Assembly: GCA_963824095.1 (NCBI GenBank)
Contig: CAWGNS010000014.1
Location: 434,001 to 498,000, forward strand
Direction: 5' to 3'
DNA: 64,000 nt
From: JBBDWJ01 sp963824095
Lineage (GTDB): Bacteria > Acidobacteriota > Terriglobia > Bryobacterales > UBA6623
Below the pieces are notes generated by a model that was not told where the DNA came from, made no database searches, and saw only the letters and a program-made list of their open reading frames with translations. Shown here piece after piece: positions 21,011 through 30,820 of this stretch (position 1 is its first letter; each line of letters starts with the position of its first letter). Both the position numbers and the translations under genes were made by a program.

Positions 21011-22288
21011 ATGGAGAGACCGCTCACCAAGAACATTCAGCCGGGCCGGGCGCCCTTCGCGCTCAAGGACTACGAGCAGGCCGGCGGCTACCAGTCCGTG
21101 CGCAAGGCGCTGGGCTCGATGACGCCCGCCGAAGTCACCCAACTCGTCAAGGATTCCGGGCTGCGAGGCCGCGGCGGCGCGGGTTTTTCGACCGGTATGA
21201 AGTGGAGCTTCGTCCCGATGGGCGACGACGCGCCGCGCCCTAAATACCTCGTCGTCAACGGCGATGAGATGGAGCCGGGCACGTTCAAGGACCGCCTGCT
21301 GCTCGAAGGCGACCCGCATCAGCTCATCGAGGGCGTGATCCTGGCCTCCTACGCCATTCAGGCCGACGTTTGCTTCGTGTTCATCCGCCGCGAATACGTC
21401 CACGCCACCAAGCTGATCCACCAGGCGATCGTCGAAGCCTACCAGGGCGGCTGGCTGGGAAAAAACATCCAGGGTTCGGGCTACAGCCTCGAAGTGCACG
21501 TGCACAGCAGCGCCGGCCGCTACATGTGCGGCGAAGAAACCGGCCTGCTCAACGCGCTCGAAGGCAAACGCGTCACACCCCGCGCCAAGCCGCCGTTCCC
21601 GCAGGTTTCGGGCCTGTGGGGCAAGCCGACCATCGTGCAGAACGTCGAGACGCTGTGCAATCTGCCGCACATCCTCAACAACGGCGTGCAGTGGTACAAG
21701 TCGCTGAGCATCACCGAGGAAGGCGGCACCAAGATTTTCGGCGTCAGCGGCAAAGTGAAACGCCCCGGCGCCTGGGAGCTGCCCATCGGGATCCCGATGC
21801 GCGAGCTGCTCGAGGAATACGCCGGCGGCATGCAAGACGGCGTGCGCTTCCGCGCCGTGCTGCCCGGCGGCGCGTCCACCGATTTTCTGGTCGAGGAGCA
21901 CCTCGACGTGGCCATGGACACCGGCTCGGTCGCCAAGGCCGGCAGCCGCATGGGCACCGGCACCATGATCGTCATCGACGACAAGACCTGTCCGGTCGGC
22001 CTGCTGTGGAACCTGCAGCACTTTTTCGCGCAGGAATCCTGCGGCTGGTGCACGCCCTGCCGCGAGGGCCTGCCTTACACCGAGAAGATGCTGTGGTCGT
22101 TCGAGGAAGGCAACGGCAAGCCTGAGTACCTCGACGTGCTTTCCAAACACGTCAAGTATCTCGGCCCCGGCATGACGTTCTGCGCGCTGGCTCCCGGCGC
22201 GATGGCGCCGCTGGGCAGCGGCCTCAAACATTTCCGAAAGGACTTCGAGCAGCACCTCGAGAAGAAGGGCTGTCCCTGGAGAACGTGA
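21011..22288 (+). CDS. nuoF: NADH-quinone oxidoreductase subunit F
   Basis: The NADH- and FMN-binding subunit of complex I, 425 residues. The NADH-binding glycine-rich motif is GLRGRGGAGFSTG (about 51-63), the FMN region includes YMCGEETGLLNALEG, and the N3 cluster ligands are SCGWCTPCREG near residue 345 with a fourth Cys near CALAPG. The stop codon overlaps the nuoG start region (GTGATG), giving translational coupling. Confidence 0.97.
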   Translation: MERPLTKNIQPGRAPFALKDYEQAGGYQSVRKALGSMTPAEVTQLVKDSGLRGRGGAGFSTGMKWSFVPMGDDAPRPKYLVVNGDEMEPGTFKDRLLLEGDPHQLIEGVILASYAIQADVCFVFIRREYVHATKLIHQAIVEAYQGGWLGKNIQGSGYSLEVHVHSSAGRYMCGEETGLLNALEGKRVTPRAKPPFPQVSGLWGKPTIVQNVETLCNLPHILNNGVQWYKSLSITEEGGTKIFGVSGKVKRPGAWELPIGIPMRELLEEYAGGMQDGVRFRAVLPGGASTDFLVEEHLDVAMDTGSVAKAGSRMGTGTMIVIDDKTCPVGLLWNLQHFFAQESCGWCTPCREGLPYTEKMLWSFEEGNGKPEYLDVLSKHVKYLGPGMTFCALAPGAMAPLGSGLKHFRKDFEQHLEKKGCPWRT

Positions 22289-24996
22289 TGGCGAAGATTT
22301 TCGTCGAAAACCAGGCCCACGAGGTGGATGCAAAGAAGAACCTGCTCGAGGTGTGCCTCGGCCTGGGCTACGACATCCCCTATTTCTGCTGGCACCCGGC
22401 GCTGGGATCGGTGGGGGCCTGCCGGCAGTGCGCCGTCAAGCAGTTTCGCAACGAAGACGACAAGCAGGGCCGCCTGGTGATGTCGTGCATGACGCCCTGC
22501 GACGAAGGCACGCGCATTTCGATTCACGACGAGGAAGCCAAGGACTTTCGCGCCAACATCGTCGAATGGCTGATGACCAACCATCCGCACGATTGCCCGG
22601 TGTGCGACGAAGGCGGCGAGTGCCATCTGCAGGATATGACCGTGATGACCGGTCATAACTACCGCGACTACAGCTTCCCCAAGCGCACCTTCGAGAATCA
22701 GTATCTCGGGCCGTTTCTCAACCACGAGATGAACCGCTGTATCGAGTGCTATCGCTGCGTGCGGTACTACCGCGAGTACGCCGGCGGCCGTGACCTCAAC
22801 GTGTTCGCCTCGCGCAACCGCGTCTATTTCGGCCGCCACGAAGACGGCGTGCTCGAAAACGAGTTCAGCGGCAACCTGGTCGAGATCTGCCCGACCGGCG
22901 TGTTCACCGACAAGTCGCTCAAGAAGCACTTCACGCGCAAGTGGGACCTGCAAATGGCTCCCTCGCTGTGCGTGCATTGTGGCGCGGGTTGCAACATCAC
23001 GCCCGGCGAGCGTTACGGCTCGGTGCGGCGGGTGGTCAACCGCTACAACCACCACGTCAACGGGTATTTTCTGTGCGACCGCGGGCGCTTCGGCTACGAG
23101 TTCGTCAACAGCCCCAAGCGGATTCGCGAACCGCTGCTGCGTAACGCCGGCACGCTCGCGCCGGCCGACAGGCAGGCGGCGCTGCAGGCCGCGGCCAAGG
23201 CCCTCGGCGAGGATGGCAAGACGATCGGCATCGGCTCGCCGCGCGCGTCTCTGGAATCGAATTTCGCCCTGCGCGAACTGGTCGGCGCCGCGAATTTCTA
23301 CGCCGGCGTATCCGACACCGAGCACGGCCTGACCGTGCGCGCGATCGACATTTTGCGGCGCAGTCCGGCGCCGACGCCCTCGCTGGTCGATGTCGAAGCT
23401 TCCGACGCCGTCATCATTTTGGGTGAAGACGTTACGCAGACCGCTCCGCGTCTGGCGCTGGGCTTGCGGCAGGCCGCGCTGAACGTGCCGCGCGAGCACG
23501 CCAAGAAGGTCGGCATTCCGCAATGGCATGACCACGCGCTGCGCGAAGTCATCCAGGAAGATCGCGGGCCGTTCTACATCGCCTCTACCGCCGGCACGCG
23601 GCTCGACGATGTGGCCACGGAAACCGTGCATGCCTCGCCCGACGAGATCGCGCGTTTCGGCTTCGCGGTGGCCCACGCGCTCGACGCGGCCGCTCCGCAG
23701 CCGGCCGGCCTTTCCGGCGAGACGCAAGACCTGGCGCAGAAAGCCGCCGCTGCCTTGAAGACGTCGCAGACCCCATTGGTGGTCAGCGGCGTAAGCTCGG
23801 GAAACCAAGCGATCCTCGACGCCGCGGCCAGCATTGCCGCCGCCTTGCGCGGACTGGGACACGCGGCGCATCTCGCCATCGCGCTGCCCGAATCCAACAG
23901 CATGGGCCTGGGACTGCTCTCGGCCGGCAGCCTGCAGGCCGCCGCCGATGCCGTCCGCGGCGGTGCGGCCGAAACCGTCATCGTGCTCGAAAACGACCTG
24001 TTCCGCCGCATGGAGAGCGCCGCGGCCACGGCACTCCTCGAAAGTGCAAAGACCGTCGTCGCGATCGACCACCTCGCCAACGCCACCACCGAAAAAGCGG
24101 CGGTTGTTTTCCCCGCGGCAACGTTTGCGGAAGGCGATGGCTCGCTGGTCAGCCACGAAGGCCGCGCGCAAGGATTCGTGCAGCTCATCGGCGCGACCGG
24201 GTCCAGCCAGGAAAGCTGGCGCTGGGTCCGCGAGATCGCCGAGGCCGCCGGGCGCGACCTGTTCCGCGAATGGCAGACCGTCAGCGACGCGCGCGCGGCG
24301 ATCGCCCGCCCGCTGCCCGTGTTCGCGGGTATCGAGGCCTTGACGCCGCCGGCGGATTTCCGCATCGAGGGCCAGAAAATTGCGCGCCAGCCGCACCGCT
24401 ACAGCGGCCGCACGGCGATGCTGGCGAACATCAACGTCAGCGAGCCCAAGCCGCCGCAGGACGTCGATTCGCCGATGTCGTTTTCGATGGAAGGCTATCC
24501 GGGCAAGCCGCCCTCGTCGCTGATCCCCTTCTTCTGGGCGCCGTCGTGGAATTCGATTCAGTCGACGGCCAAGTTCCAGCAGGAAGTCGGCGGCGAATTG
24601 CGCGGCGGCGACCCCGGCCTGCGGCTTATCGAGCCCGCCGCCGACGCCAAGCCGGCGTATGATGGAAGCGCTCCTGCCGTGCAGAGCCGTCCCGAGGGGA
24701 AATGGCTCGCCGTGCCGCTCTATCACATTTTTGGTTCCGAAGAATTGAGCATCCTGTCGCCGGCCGTGGCCGAGCGCGCCGCGCAGCCGTACCTGGCGCT
24801 ACATCCCGATGATGCCGCCGCGCTGCAGCTTGCCGAAGGAGCTCACGCGGAAGTGCGCATCGACGGCGCGGCGCATCGCCTGCCCGTGAAATTCGCGGAG
24901 GATCTGGCGCGTGGGCTGGCCGGGATTCCGGCGGGTCTGCCGCAGACCGGGAGTCTCCAACTGCCCGCCTGGAGCGAAATCGCGAAAGTATCTTGA
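22288..24996 (+). CDS. nuoG: NADH-quinone oxidoreductase subunit G
   Basis: Large iron-sulfur subunit of the peripheral arm, 902 residues. It begins with a [2Fe-2S] ferredoxin domain (YFCWHPALGSVGACRQCAVK), then a His-Cys cluster (HDCPVCDEGGECHLQD), a [4Fe-4S] region (CIECYRCVRYYREY...EICPTGVF), and the CVHCGAGCNI motif that carries the extra N7-type ligands at the start of the molybdopterin-oxidoreductase-like half. That half is structural in complex I and does not bind a cofactor in studied enzymes. Start is ATG 22288, overlapping the nuoF stop by one base; a GTG one codon earlier is the alternative. Confidence 0.95.
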   Translation: MAKIFVENQAHEVDAKKNLLEVCLGLGYDIPYFCWHPALGSVGACRQCAVKQFRNEDDKQGRLVMSCMTPCDEGTRISIHDEEAKDFRANIVEWLMTNHPHDCPVCDEGGECHLQDMTVMTGHNYRDYSFPKRTFENQYLGPFLNHEMNRCIECYRCVRYYREYAGGRDLNVFASRNRVYFGRHEDGVLENEFSGNLVEICPTGVFTDKSLKKHFTRKWDLQMAPSLCVHCGAGCNITPGERYGSVRRVVNRYNHHVNGYFLCDRGRFGYEFVNSPKRIREPLLRNAGTLAPADRQAALQAAAKALGEDGKTIGIGSPRASLESNFALRELVGAANFYAGVSDTEHGLTVRAIDILRRSPAPTPSLVDVEASDAVIILGEDVTQTAPRLALGLRQAALNVPREHAKKVGIPQWHDHALREVIQEDRGPFYIASTAGTRLDDVATETVHASPDEIARFGFAVAHALDAAAPQPAGLSGETQDLAQKAAAALKTSQTPLVVSGVSSGNQAILDAAASIAAALRGLGHAAHLAIALPESNSMGLGLLSAGSLQAAADAVRGGAAETVIVLENDLFRRMESAAATALLESAKTVVAIDHLANATTEKAAVVFPAATFAEGDGSLVSHEGRAQGFVQLIGATGSSQESWRWVREIAEAAGRDLFREWQTVSDARAAIARPLPVFAGIEALTPPADFRIEGQKIARQPHRYSGRTAMLANINVSEPKPPQDVDSPMSFSMEGYPGKPPSSLIPFFWAPSWNSIQSTAKFQQEVGGELRGGDPGLRLIEPAADAKPAYDGSAPAVQSRPEGKWLAVPLYHIFGSEELSILSPAVAERAAQPYLALHPDDAAALQLAEGAHAEVRIDGAAHRLPVKFAEDLARGLAGIPAGLPQTGSLQLPAWSEIAKVS

Positions 24997-25000
24997 GCTT

Positions 25001-25957
25001 ATGGACGAACGCGTTCACTCTTTGCTCGTCATCGCCGGCCTGCTGCTGGTGCTGCTGACGGTCTCCGCTAATCTGATCTGGGTCGAGCGGCGGCTGCTGG
25101 CGCTGTGGCAGGACCGCTACGGCCCCAACCGCGTCGGCCCCTTCGGGCTGCTGCAAGTCGTCGCCGACGCCGTCAAAATGCTGACCAAGGAAGACTGGAC
25201 GCCGCCGTTCGCCGATGCCGCGGTGTTCGTGATGGCTCCGGCCATCATCATGGTCACGGTCCTGCTTTCGTTCGCCTTCGTGCCGGTGGCCCCCAATATC
25301 CTGGTCACCGACACGAACGTCGGTTTGTTGCTGCTGCTTGGGCTTTCGTCGTTGGGCGTCTATAGCATCGCGTTGGGCGCCTGGTCGTCGCACAGCAAAT
25401 ACCCCCTGCTGGGCGGGCTGCGCGTCGCCGGCCAGATGTTGAGCTATGAAGTCTTTATGGGCCTGTCGGTGATGGGCGTGGTGGTGCTGACTGGCTCGTT
25501 CAGCCTGCGCGAAATCGTCGAGGCGCAGCGCGGCCTTTGGTTCTGCGTGCCGCAGTTTCTGGGCATGGTGCTGTTCGTGATCGCGGGCATCGCCGAAACC
25601 CGCCGCCTGCCTTTCGATCTGGCTGAAGCCGAAAGCGAAATCGTCGCCGGGTTCCACTCAGAATATTCGGGTATGAAGTTCGGCATGTTCTTCGTCGGCG
25701 AATACCTGGGCATAACGTTGATCTCGGCCATCGCCGTGACGCTGTTTTTCGGCGGCTGGCTGGGTCCGGTGCTGCCGCCGGTGGTGTGGTTCACCCTTAA
25801 GACTCTGGCGTTCATTTGTTTCTTCGTGCTGCTGCGGGCGGGGCTGCCCCGTCCGCGTTACGACCAGTTGATGGCCGTCGGCTGGAAGATCATGCTGCCG
25901 CTGTCGCTGCTGAATCTGCTGGTGACCGGAGCGATCGTACTGGCGAGGCAGTCGTAG
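25001..25957 (+). CDS. nuoH: NADH-quinone oxidoreductase subunit H
   Basis: Membrane subunit that forms the entrance to the quinone chamber, 318 residues with about eight spans. Diagnostic segments are ERRLLALWQDRYGPNRVGP (about 29-47), the AETRRLPFDLAEAESEIVAG loop (about 203-222) and the C-terminal PRPRYDQLM. ATG 25001 lies four bases after the nuoG stop. Confidence 0.97.
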   Translation: MDERVHSLLVIAGLLLVLLTVSANLIWVERRLLALWQDRYGPNRVGPFGLLQVVADAVKMLTKEDWTPPFADAAVFVMAPAIIMVTVLLSFAFVPVAPNILVTDTNVGLLLLLGLSSLGVYSIALGAWSSHSKYPLLGGLRVAGQMLSYEVFMGLSVMGVVVLTGSFSLREIVEAQRGLWFCVPQFLGMVLFVIAGIAETRRLPFDLAEAESEIVAGFHSEYSGMKFGMFFVGEYLGITLISAIAVTLFFGGWLGPVLPPVVWFTLKTLAFICFFVLLRAGLPRPRYDQLMAVGWKIMLPLSLLNLLVTGAIVLARQS

Positions 25958-25990
25958 GAGTAACGGGAAGTTGCGCAACAGGATAAACCC

Positions 25991-26506
25991 ATGCTGAGTC
26001 TGCTGCATTCGCTGTGGCTGGTGTTCCTTCACGCCATCCACCCGCGGGAAACCTATCAGTATCCCGACGAGAGACGGGTGCCGCCGCCGCGCTGGCGCGG
26101 GCGCATCATCCTGTCGCGCGATCCCGACGGCGGCGAGCGCTGCGTCGGCTGCTACCTGTGCGCCGTCGCCTGTCCGGTCGATTGCATTTCGCTGCAAGCC
26201 ACCGAAGACGAGAACGGCCGGCGCTACCCGGATTTCTTCCGCATCAATTTTTCCCGCTGCATCTTCTGCGGGTATTGCGAAGAAGCCTGCCCCACCTACG
26301 CGATCCAGCTCACGCCGGATTTCGAGATGGGCGAATACAAGCGGCAGAACCTGGTGTACGAGAAAGAGGATTTGCTGATCAACGGGCCGGGGAAGTATCC
26401 CGGCTACAACTTCTACCGGGTGGCGGGGCTCGCCATCGGCGGCAAGGCCAAGGGTCAGGCCGAAAACGAAGCCCCCCCGGTCGATGTGCGCAGCCTGCTG
26501 CCCTAG
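25991..26506 (+). CDS. nuoI: NADH-quinone oxidoreductase subunit I
   Basis: The 8Fe ferredoxin-like subunit carrying clusters N6a and N6b, 171 residues. Two CxxCxxCxxxCP motifs are clear: CVGCYLCAVACP (about 53-64) and CIFCGYCEEACP (about 93-104). ATG 25991 has AGGA seven bases upstream. A 124-bp spacer separates it from nuoJ and contains part of a palindromic repeat (ATCC-loop type), so nuoJ-N may be translated or expressed somewhat independently. Confidence 0.96.
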   Translation: MLSLLHSLWLVFLHAIHPRETYQYPDERRVPPPRWRGRIILSRDPDGGERCVGCYLCAVACPVDCISLQATEDENGRRYPDFFRINFSRCIFCGYCEEACPTYAIQLTPDFEMGEYKRQNLVYEKEDLLINGPGKYPGYNFYRVAGLAIGGKAKGQAENEAPPVDVRSLLP

Positions 26507-26630
26507 TGGCGCGGGCAATCCTGCCTGTAAACACAGCCAGGACCGGCAGAATGCAAGTTGAGGCTTCCTTCAGCCAATCGGAATTGAGCAGGAGTTAGCG
26601 GGCAGGCGCGAGCGTCTACCCTAGGGTCCC

Positions 26631-27149
26631 ATGGAAACCGCTTTCTACATCACTGCACTGATCGCCGTGCTCTCCACGCTGCTGGCGATCAGCCGCGTCA
26701 ACGCAGTGCACGCGCTGCTGTACCTGATCCTGTCGTTCCTTTCGATTTCGCTGATCTTTTTCATTCTGGGAGCGCCGTTCATCGCCGCGCTCGAAGTCAT
26801 CGTCTACGCCGGCGCCATCATGGTGTTGTTTATCTTCGTGGTGATGCTGCTCAATCTGGGCCGCGCCGCCACCGAACAAGAGCGCAAGTGGCTCGAGCCG
26901 CATGTCTGGCGGGGCCCGTCGCTGCTCGGCGCGGCGCTGCTGTTCGAGCTGGTTTTCGTCGTCGGAAAAAGCTCCGGGGCCCCGATCGCGGGCGCCGAAA
27001 CCGGCGTGAAAGCGGTCGCGATTTCGCTGTTCGGCCCCTACCTGCTGGGTGTCGAGCTGGCCGCGATGCTGCTGCTGGCCGGCATGGTCGGGGCCTACCA
27101 TCTGGGACGCCGCGAAGAAAACCAAGAGGAAAGCGAAGGGACGAGATGA
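26631..27149 (+). CDS. nuoJ: NADH-quinone oxidoreductase subunit J
   Basis: Membrane subunit of 172 residues with five spans. The conserved third helix is visible as ALEVIVYAGAIMVLFIFVVML (about 54-74), whose pi-bulge is part of the coupling mechanism in studied enzymes. The stop overlaps the nuoK start as ATGA. The charged C-terminus (RREENQEESEGTR) is variable among homologues. Confidence 0.95.
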   Translation: METAFYITALIAVLSTLLAISRVNAVHALLYLILSFLSISLIFFILGAPFIAALEVIVYAGAIMVLFIFVVMLLNLGRAATEQERKWLEPHVWRGPSLLGAALLFELVFVVGKSSGAPIAGAETGVKAVAISLFGPYLLGVELAAMLLLAGMVGAYHLGRREENQEESEGTR

Positions 27150-27448
27150 TCCCCGTGGAACACGGTCTGATATTGGCGGCGGCGCTGTTCGTGATCGGAC
27201 TCACGGGCATCATCGTTCGCCGCAATCTATTGTTCGTGCTGATGTCGATCGAGGTCATGCTGAATTCCGCCGGCCTGGCGTTCGTGGTCGCCGGTTCGCG
27301 CTGGGGCCAGCCCGACGGCCAGGTGATGTTCCTGTTCATTCTGGTGACCGCCGCCGCCGAAGTCGCGGTCGGCCTGGCGCTGTTGTTGTTGCTGCATCGC
27401 CGCTTCAAGTCACTCGATACGGCTGCGGCCTCGACGATGCGAGGGTGA
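27146..27448 (+). CDS. nuoK: NADH-quinone oxidoreductase subunit K
   Basis: Small three-span membrane subunit, 100 residues. The two conserved membrane glutamates used in proton transfer appear in MSIEVMLNSAGL (about 33-44) and VTAAAEVAVGLAL (about 67-79). Starts within the end of nuoJ (ATGA overlap) and ends one base before the nuoL start. Confidence 0.95.
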   Translation: MIPVEHGLILAAALFVIGLTGIIVRRNLLFVLMSIEVMLNSAGLAFVVAGSRWGQPDGQVMFLFILVTAAAEVAVGLALLLLLHRRFKSLDTAAASTMRG

Positions 27449-27449
27449 G

Positions 27450-29336
27450 ATGTTCGACCTGCTGTGGATCATACCCGCCCTCCCGCTAGCGAGCTTCGTG
27501 GTGCTCGCGCTGCTGGGGAATCGCCTGTCGAAAACCGTGGTCACGCTTTTCGGCGTGGGCTCGGTCGGAGTCTCGGCAGCCATCACGCTGCTGATCGGCT
27601 TCAACTTTCTCGGCTCGCCGCCGGAATCGGGCTCCTATTCGCAGACCTTGTGGAGTTGGATCGCCGTCGGCAAGTTCCACCCCACGGTCACGTTCTATCT
27701 CGACGCCCTGTCGTTGCTGATGACCTTCGTCGTCACCTTCGTCGGCTTCCTGATCCATCTCTACGCCTCCGAGTACATGGACGACGACGTCGACTACCCG
27801 CGCTTTTTCGCCTCCATGAATCTGTTCGTGGCGGCGATGCTGGTGCTGGTGCTGGCCGACAACCTGCTGCTGCTCTACCTCGGCTGGGAAGGCGTGGGAC
27901 TGTGCAGCTACCTGCTGATCGGCTTCTGGTATAGCGACCCGGCCAACGCCCGCGCCGCCGTGAAGGCTTTTCTGGTGACGCGCATCGGCGATACGGCCAT
28001 GGCCATCGGCCTGTTTCTGCTGTTCGCCCAACTCGGCACGCTCGAAATTCAGCCGCTGATGGCCGCCGCCGCCAGCCAATGGCCCGTGGGCAGCGGTCTG
28101 GCGGTAGCCGCCGCGGCCCTGCTGCTGGGCGGTGCCGTCGGCAAGTCGGCGCAGCTTCCGCTGCAAACCTGGCTTCCCGACGCCATGGCCGGCCCGACGC
28201 CGGTCAGCGCGCTGATCCACGCCGCGACGATGGTCACCGCCGGTGTGTATCTGATCGCGCGCACGCACGTGTTGTTCAGCCTCGCCCCCCAGGTGCAGTC
28301 GGCCGTCGCCGTCATCGGAGCGCTGACCCTGCTGCTGGCTGGTTTCAGCGCGCTGGTGCAGTCCGACATCAAGCGCGTGCTGGCTTACTCGACCATCAGC
28401 CAGATCGGCTATATGTTCCTGGCGCTCGGCGTGGGAGCCTGGCAGGCGGCCATGTTCCACTTCATGACCCACGCCTTTTTCAAGGCGCTGCTGTTCCTGG
28501 GCGCCGGCGCGGTCATCGTGAGCCTGCATCACGAGCAGAACATTTTCAAGATGGGCGGATTGCGCAAGGAACTGCCTGTCACCTACTGGACGTTTCTGGC
28601 CGGCGCGGCCTCGCTCGGCGGGCTGCCGCTGATCACGGCGGGCTTCTACAGCAAAGACTGGATTCTTTCGCAGGCCTGGTCGTCGCCAACGGGCGGCCCC
28701 TGGCTGTGGGGCGCCGGGCTGCTGGGCGCTTTCCTGACGGCGGTCTATAGCTTCCGGCTGATCTTCATCGTGTTCTTCGGCGAAACGAAAACGCACGTCC
28801 ATCACCGCCCGGGTCCTCGCATGATCTGGCCGCTGGTGATCCTGGGCGTTCTGGCCGTCGTCAGCGGGTTCCTCGAAACGCCCGAGGTCCTCGGTCACAT
28901 CGGCGCGTTCTCGCACTTCCTCGGCTCGGCGCTGCCGGCCAGCGAGAGCGCCGACATGAGCGCCGAGACCCCGCTCATCGGCATCGCGATCGCCGTTTCC
29001 CTGCTCGGCTTGGCCGTGGCCTATTTCTTCTTCCTGCGCCAGCCCCGCAGCGCCGACAGCATCGCCGAATCGGGTCTGGGTACGCAGCTTCACAAGCTTT
29101 GGTTTTCGGGCTGGGGTTTCGACCGCCTCTACCACGTTGCGTTTGTCGCTCCCGTGATTTGGATTTCCGAGGTCAACAAGGGTGACATCGTCGACCAGAT
29201 CTACCACTTCACGGCCTGGCTCAACCGCTTCGTGCATCAACTCTTGCGGACGACGCAGTCGGGTCAGGTGCGCTGGTACGCCGCCGGTCTCGGGCTGGGA
29301 ACCATCGTCGTAGTGGCCGTGGTGATATTCGGATGA
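27450..29336 (+). CDS. nuoL: NADH-quinone oxidoreductase subunit L
   Basis: Distal antiporter-like proton-pumping subunit, 628 residues with about 16 spans. The conserved Glu of helix 5 is in LGWEGVGLCSYLLIGFWY (about 143-160), the key lysines lie in GKSAQLPLQTWLPDAMAGPT and SDIKRVLAYSTISQIGYM, and the long C-terminal lateral helix region follows after about residue 500. ATG 27450 has GAGGGTGAG upstream. The stop overlaps nuoM as ATGA. Confidence 0.96.
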   Translation: MFDLLWIIPALPLASFVVLALLGNRLSKTVVTLFGVGSVGVSAAITLLIGFNFLGSPPESGSYSQTLWSWIAVGKFHPTVTFYLDALSLLMTFVVTFVGFLIHLYASEYMDDDVDYPRFFASMNLFVAAMLVLVLADNLLLLYLGWEGVGLCSYLLIGFWYSDPANARAAVKAFLVTRIGDTAMAIGLFLLFAQLGTLEIQPLMAAAASQWPVGSGLAVAAAALLLGGAVGKSAQLPLQTWLPDAMAGPTPVSALIHAATMVTAGVYLIARTHVLFSLAPQVQSAVAVIGALTLLLAGFSALVQSDIKRVLAYSTISQIGYMFLALGVGAWQAAMFHFMTHAFFKALLFLGAGAVIVSLHHEQNIFKMGGLRKELPVTYWTFLAGAASLGGLPLITAGFYSKDWILSQAWSSPTGGPWLWGAGLLGAFLTAVYSFRLIFIVFFGETKTHVHHRPGPRMIWPLVILGVLAVVSGFLETPEVLGHIGAFSHFLGSALPASESADMSAETPLIGIAIAVSLLGLAVAYFFFLRQPRSADSIAESGLGTQLHKLWFSGWGFDRLYHVAFVAPVIWISEVNKGDIVDQIYHFTAWLNRFVHQLLRTTQSGQVRWYAAGLGLGTIVVVAVVIFG

Positions 29337-30814
29337 CTCTGCTCTGGCTCATCTTGATTCTGATGGCGGGCGGCATGCTCGCCTGGGCCCTGGAGCGCCG
29401 CGTCCCCAACGCGTCGCGCTGGGTGTCGCTGCTCGCGCTGGGCATCGACGCCGTTCTCGTCGCGCAGTTGTGGACCAAGCTCAACGGCATGCCGGCGCTG
29501 GCGCCCGGCTCCTGGCTCGAAGATTTGCGTTTGCCCTGGATTCCGCGCTTCGGCATCACGCTGCACCTGGCCGTCGACGGCATCTCGCTGCTGCTGATCA
29601 CGCTGACGATCTTCCTGGGGATTCTCTCCGTCGGCGCCTCCTGGACCGAAATCAAGCAGCGCGTCGGCTTCTTCCATTTCAACCTGCTGTGGGTTCTGGC
29701 CGGCATCATCGGCGTTTTCTCGGCGCTCGACCTGTTCCTGTTCTACTTCTGCTGGGAAATGATGCTGATCCCGATGTATCTGCTGATCATCATCTGGGGT
29801 CACGAAAACCGCGTCTACGCCGGCATCAAGTTCTTTTTGTTCACGCAGGCCGGCGGTCTGCTGATGCTGCTCTCGATCCTGGGGCTCTATTTCCTGCACG
29901 GCCAGAGCACCGGCGTCTATACCTTCGACTACGCCGATCTGCTCGGTACGCAGCTCGCCTCGGGCACCGCCATGTGGCTGATGCTCGGCTTCTTCGTCGC
30001 CTTCGCGGTGAAGCTGCCGATGGTGCCGTTCCATCCCTGGCTGCCGGCGGCGCATACCGAAGCGCCCACGGCGGGCAGCGTGATCCTGGCCGGCCTGCTG
30101 CTGAAAACGGGCGGATACGGCATTCTGCGTTTCGTGCTGCCGCTGTTCCCCGACGCTGCGCACGCTTTCGCGCCCACCGCGATGGTCCTCGGCGCGGCCG
30201 GCATCCTGTACGGAGCGATCCTGGCGTTCGGGCAGACCGATCTGAAAAAGCTAGTCGCCTATTCGAGCGTCAGCCACCTTGGGTTCGTTCTGCTGGGGCT
30301 GTTTTCCGGCAACGAGCTGGGCATGCAAGGCGCTGTGATGACGATGATCTGCCACGGTGTGAGCACCGGCGCGCTGTTCATCCTCGTCGGCGGCCTCTAC
30401 GAGCGCATCCACACCCGCGACATGGAGCGCATGGGCGGCCTGTGGCAGGTGGTGCCGAAAATGTCCGCCGTGACGCTCTATTTCACGATGGCCTCGCTCG
30501 GTCTGCCGGGTCTGGGCAACTTCGTGGGCGAATTTCTGGTGCTGCTGGGCGCCTATCAGGCCGACGTCGGCATTACCGCGGTCGCCACCATCGGGCTGGT
30601 CGCCGCCACCCTTTATTCGCTGCGGATGATCCTGAACGCCTACCACGGCAGCAACACCAAGGGTTTGCAGTTCGCCGACCTCAACGCCCGCGAATGGGTG
30701 ATGCTGGGCGTGCTGATGATCTCGATCCTATGGCTCGGCGTTTACCCGCAGCCGGTGCTGGATACGGCGGCGCCCGTGCTGCAGCATCTGACCACCGTTG
30801 CGATGAACTTTTGA
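29333..30814 (+). CDS. nuoM: NADH-quinone oxidoreductase subunit M
   Basis: Second antiporter-like subunit, 493 residues with about 14 spans. The helix-5 Glu is in FYFCWEMMLIPMYLLI (about 138-153), the conserved Lys/His network in VKLPMVPFHPWLPAAHTEAP and TDLKKLVAYSSVSHLGFV. It is followed six bases later by nuoN. Confidence 0.96.
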   Translation: MTLLWLILILMAGGMLAWALERRVPNASRWVSLLALGIDAVLVAQLWTKLNGMPALAPGSWLEDLRLPWIPRFGITLHLAVDGISLLLITLTIFLGILSVGASWTEIKQRVGFFHFNLLWVLAGIIGVFSALDLFLFYFCWEMMLIPMYLLIIIWGHENRVYAGIKFFLFTQAGGLLMLLSILGLYFLHGQSTGVYTFDYADLLGTQLASGTAMWLMLGFFVAFAVKLPMVPFHPWLPAAHTEAPTAGSVILAGLLLKTGGYGILRFVLPLFPDAAHAFAPTAMVLGAAGILYGAILAFGQTDLKKLVAYSSVSHLGFVLLGLFSGNELGMQGAVMTMICHGVSTGALFILVGGLYERIHTRDMERMGGLWQVVPKMSAVTLYFTMASLGLPGLGNFVGEFLVLLGAYQADVGITAVATIGLVAATLYSLRMILNAYHGSNTKGLQFADLNAREWVMLGVLMISILWLGVYPQPVLDTAAPVLQHLTTVAMNF

Positions 30815-30820
30815 GGCTCG

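Noticed and set aside
22075..24726. 883-codon minus-strand frame opposite nuoG
   Set aside because: Antisense shadow; the length reflects GC-rich codon bias, not a gene.
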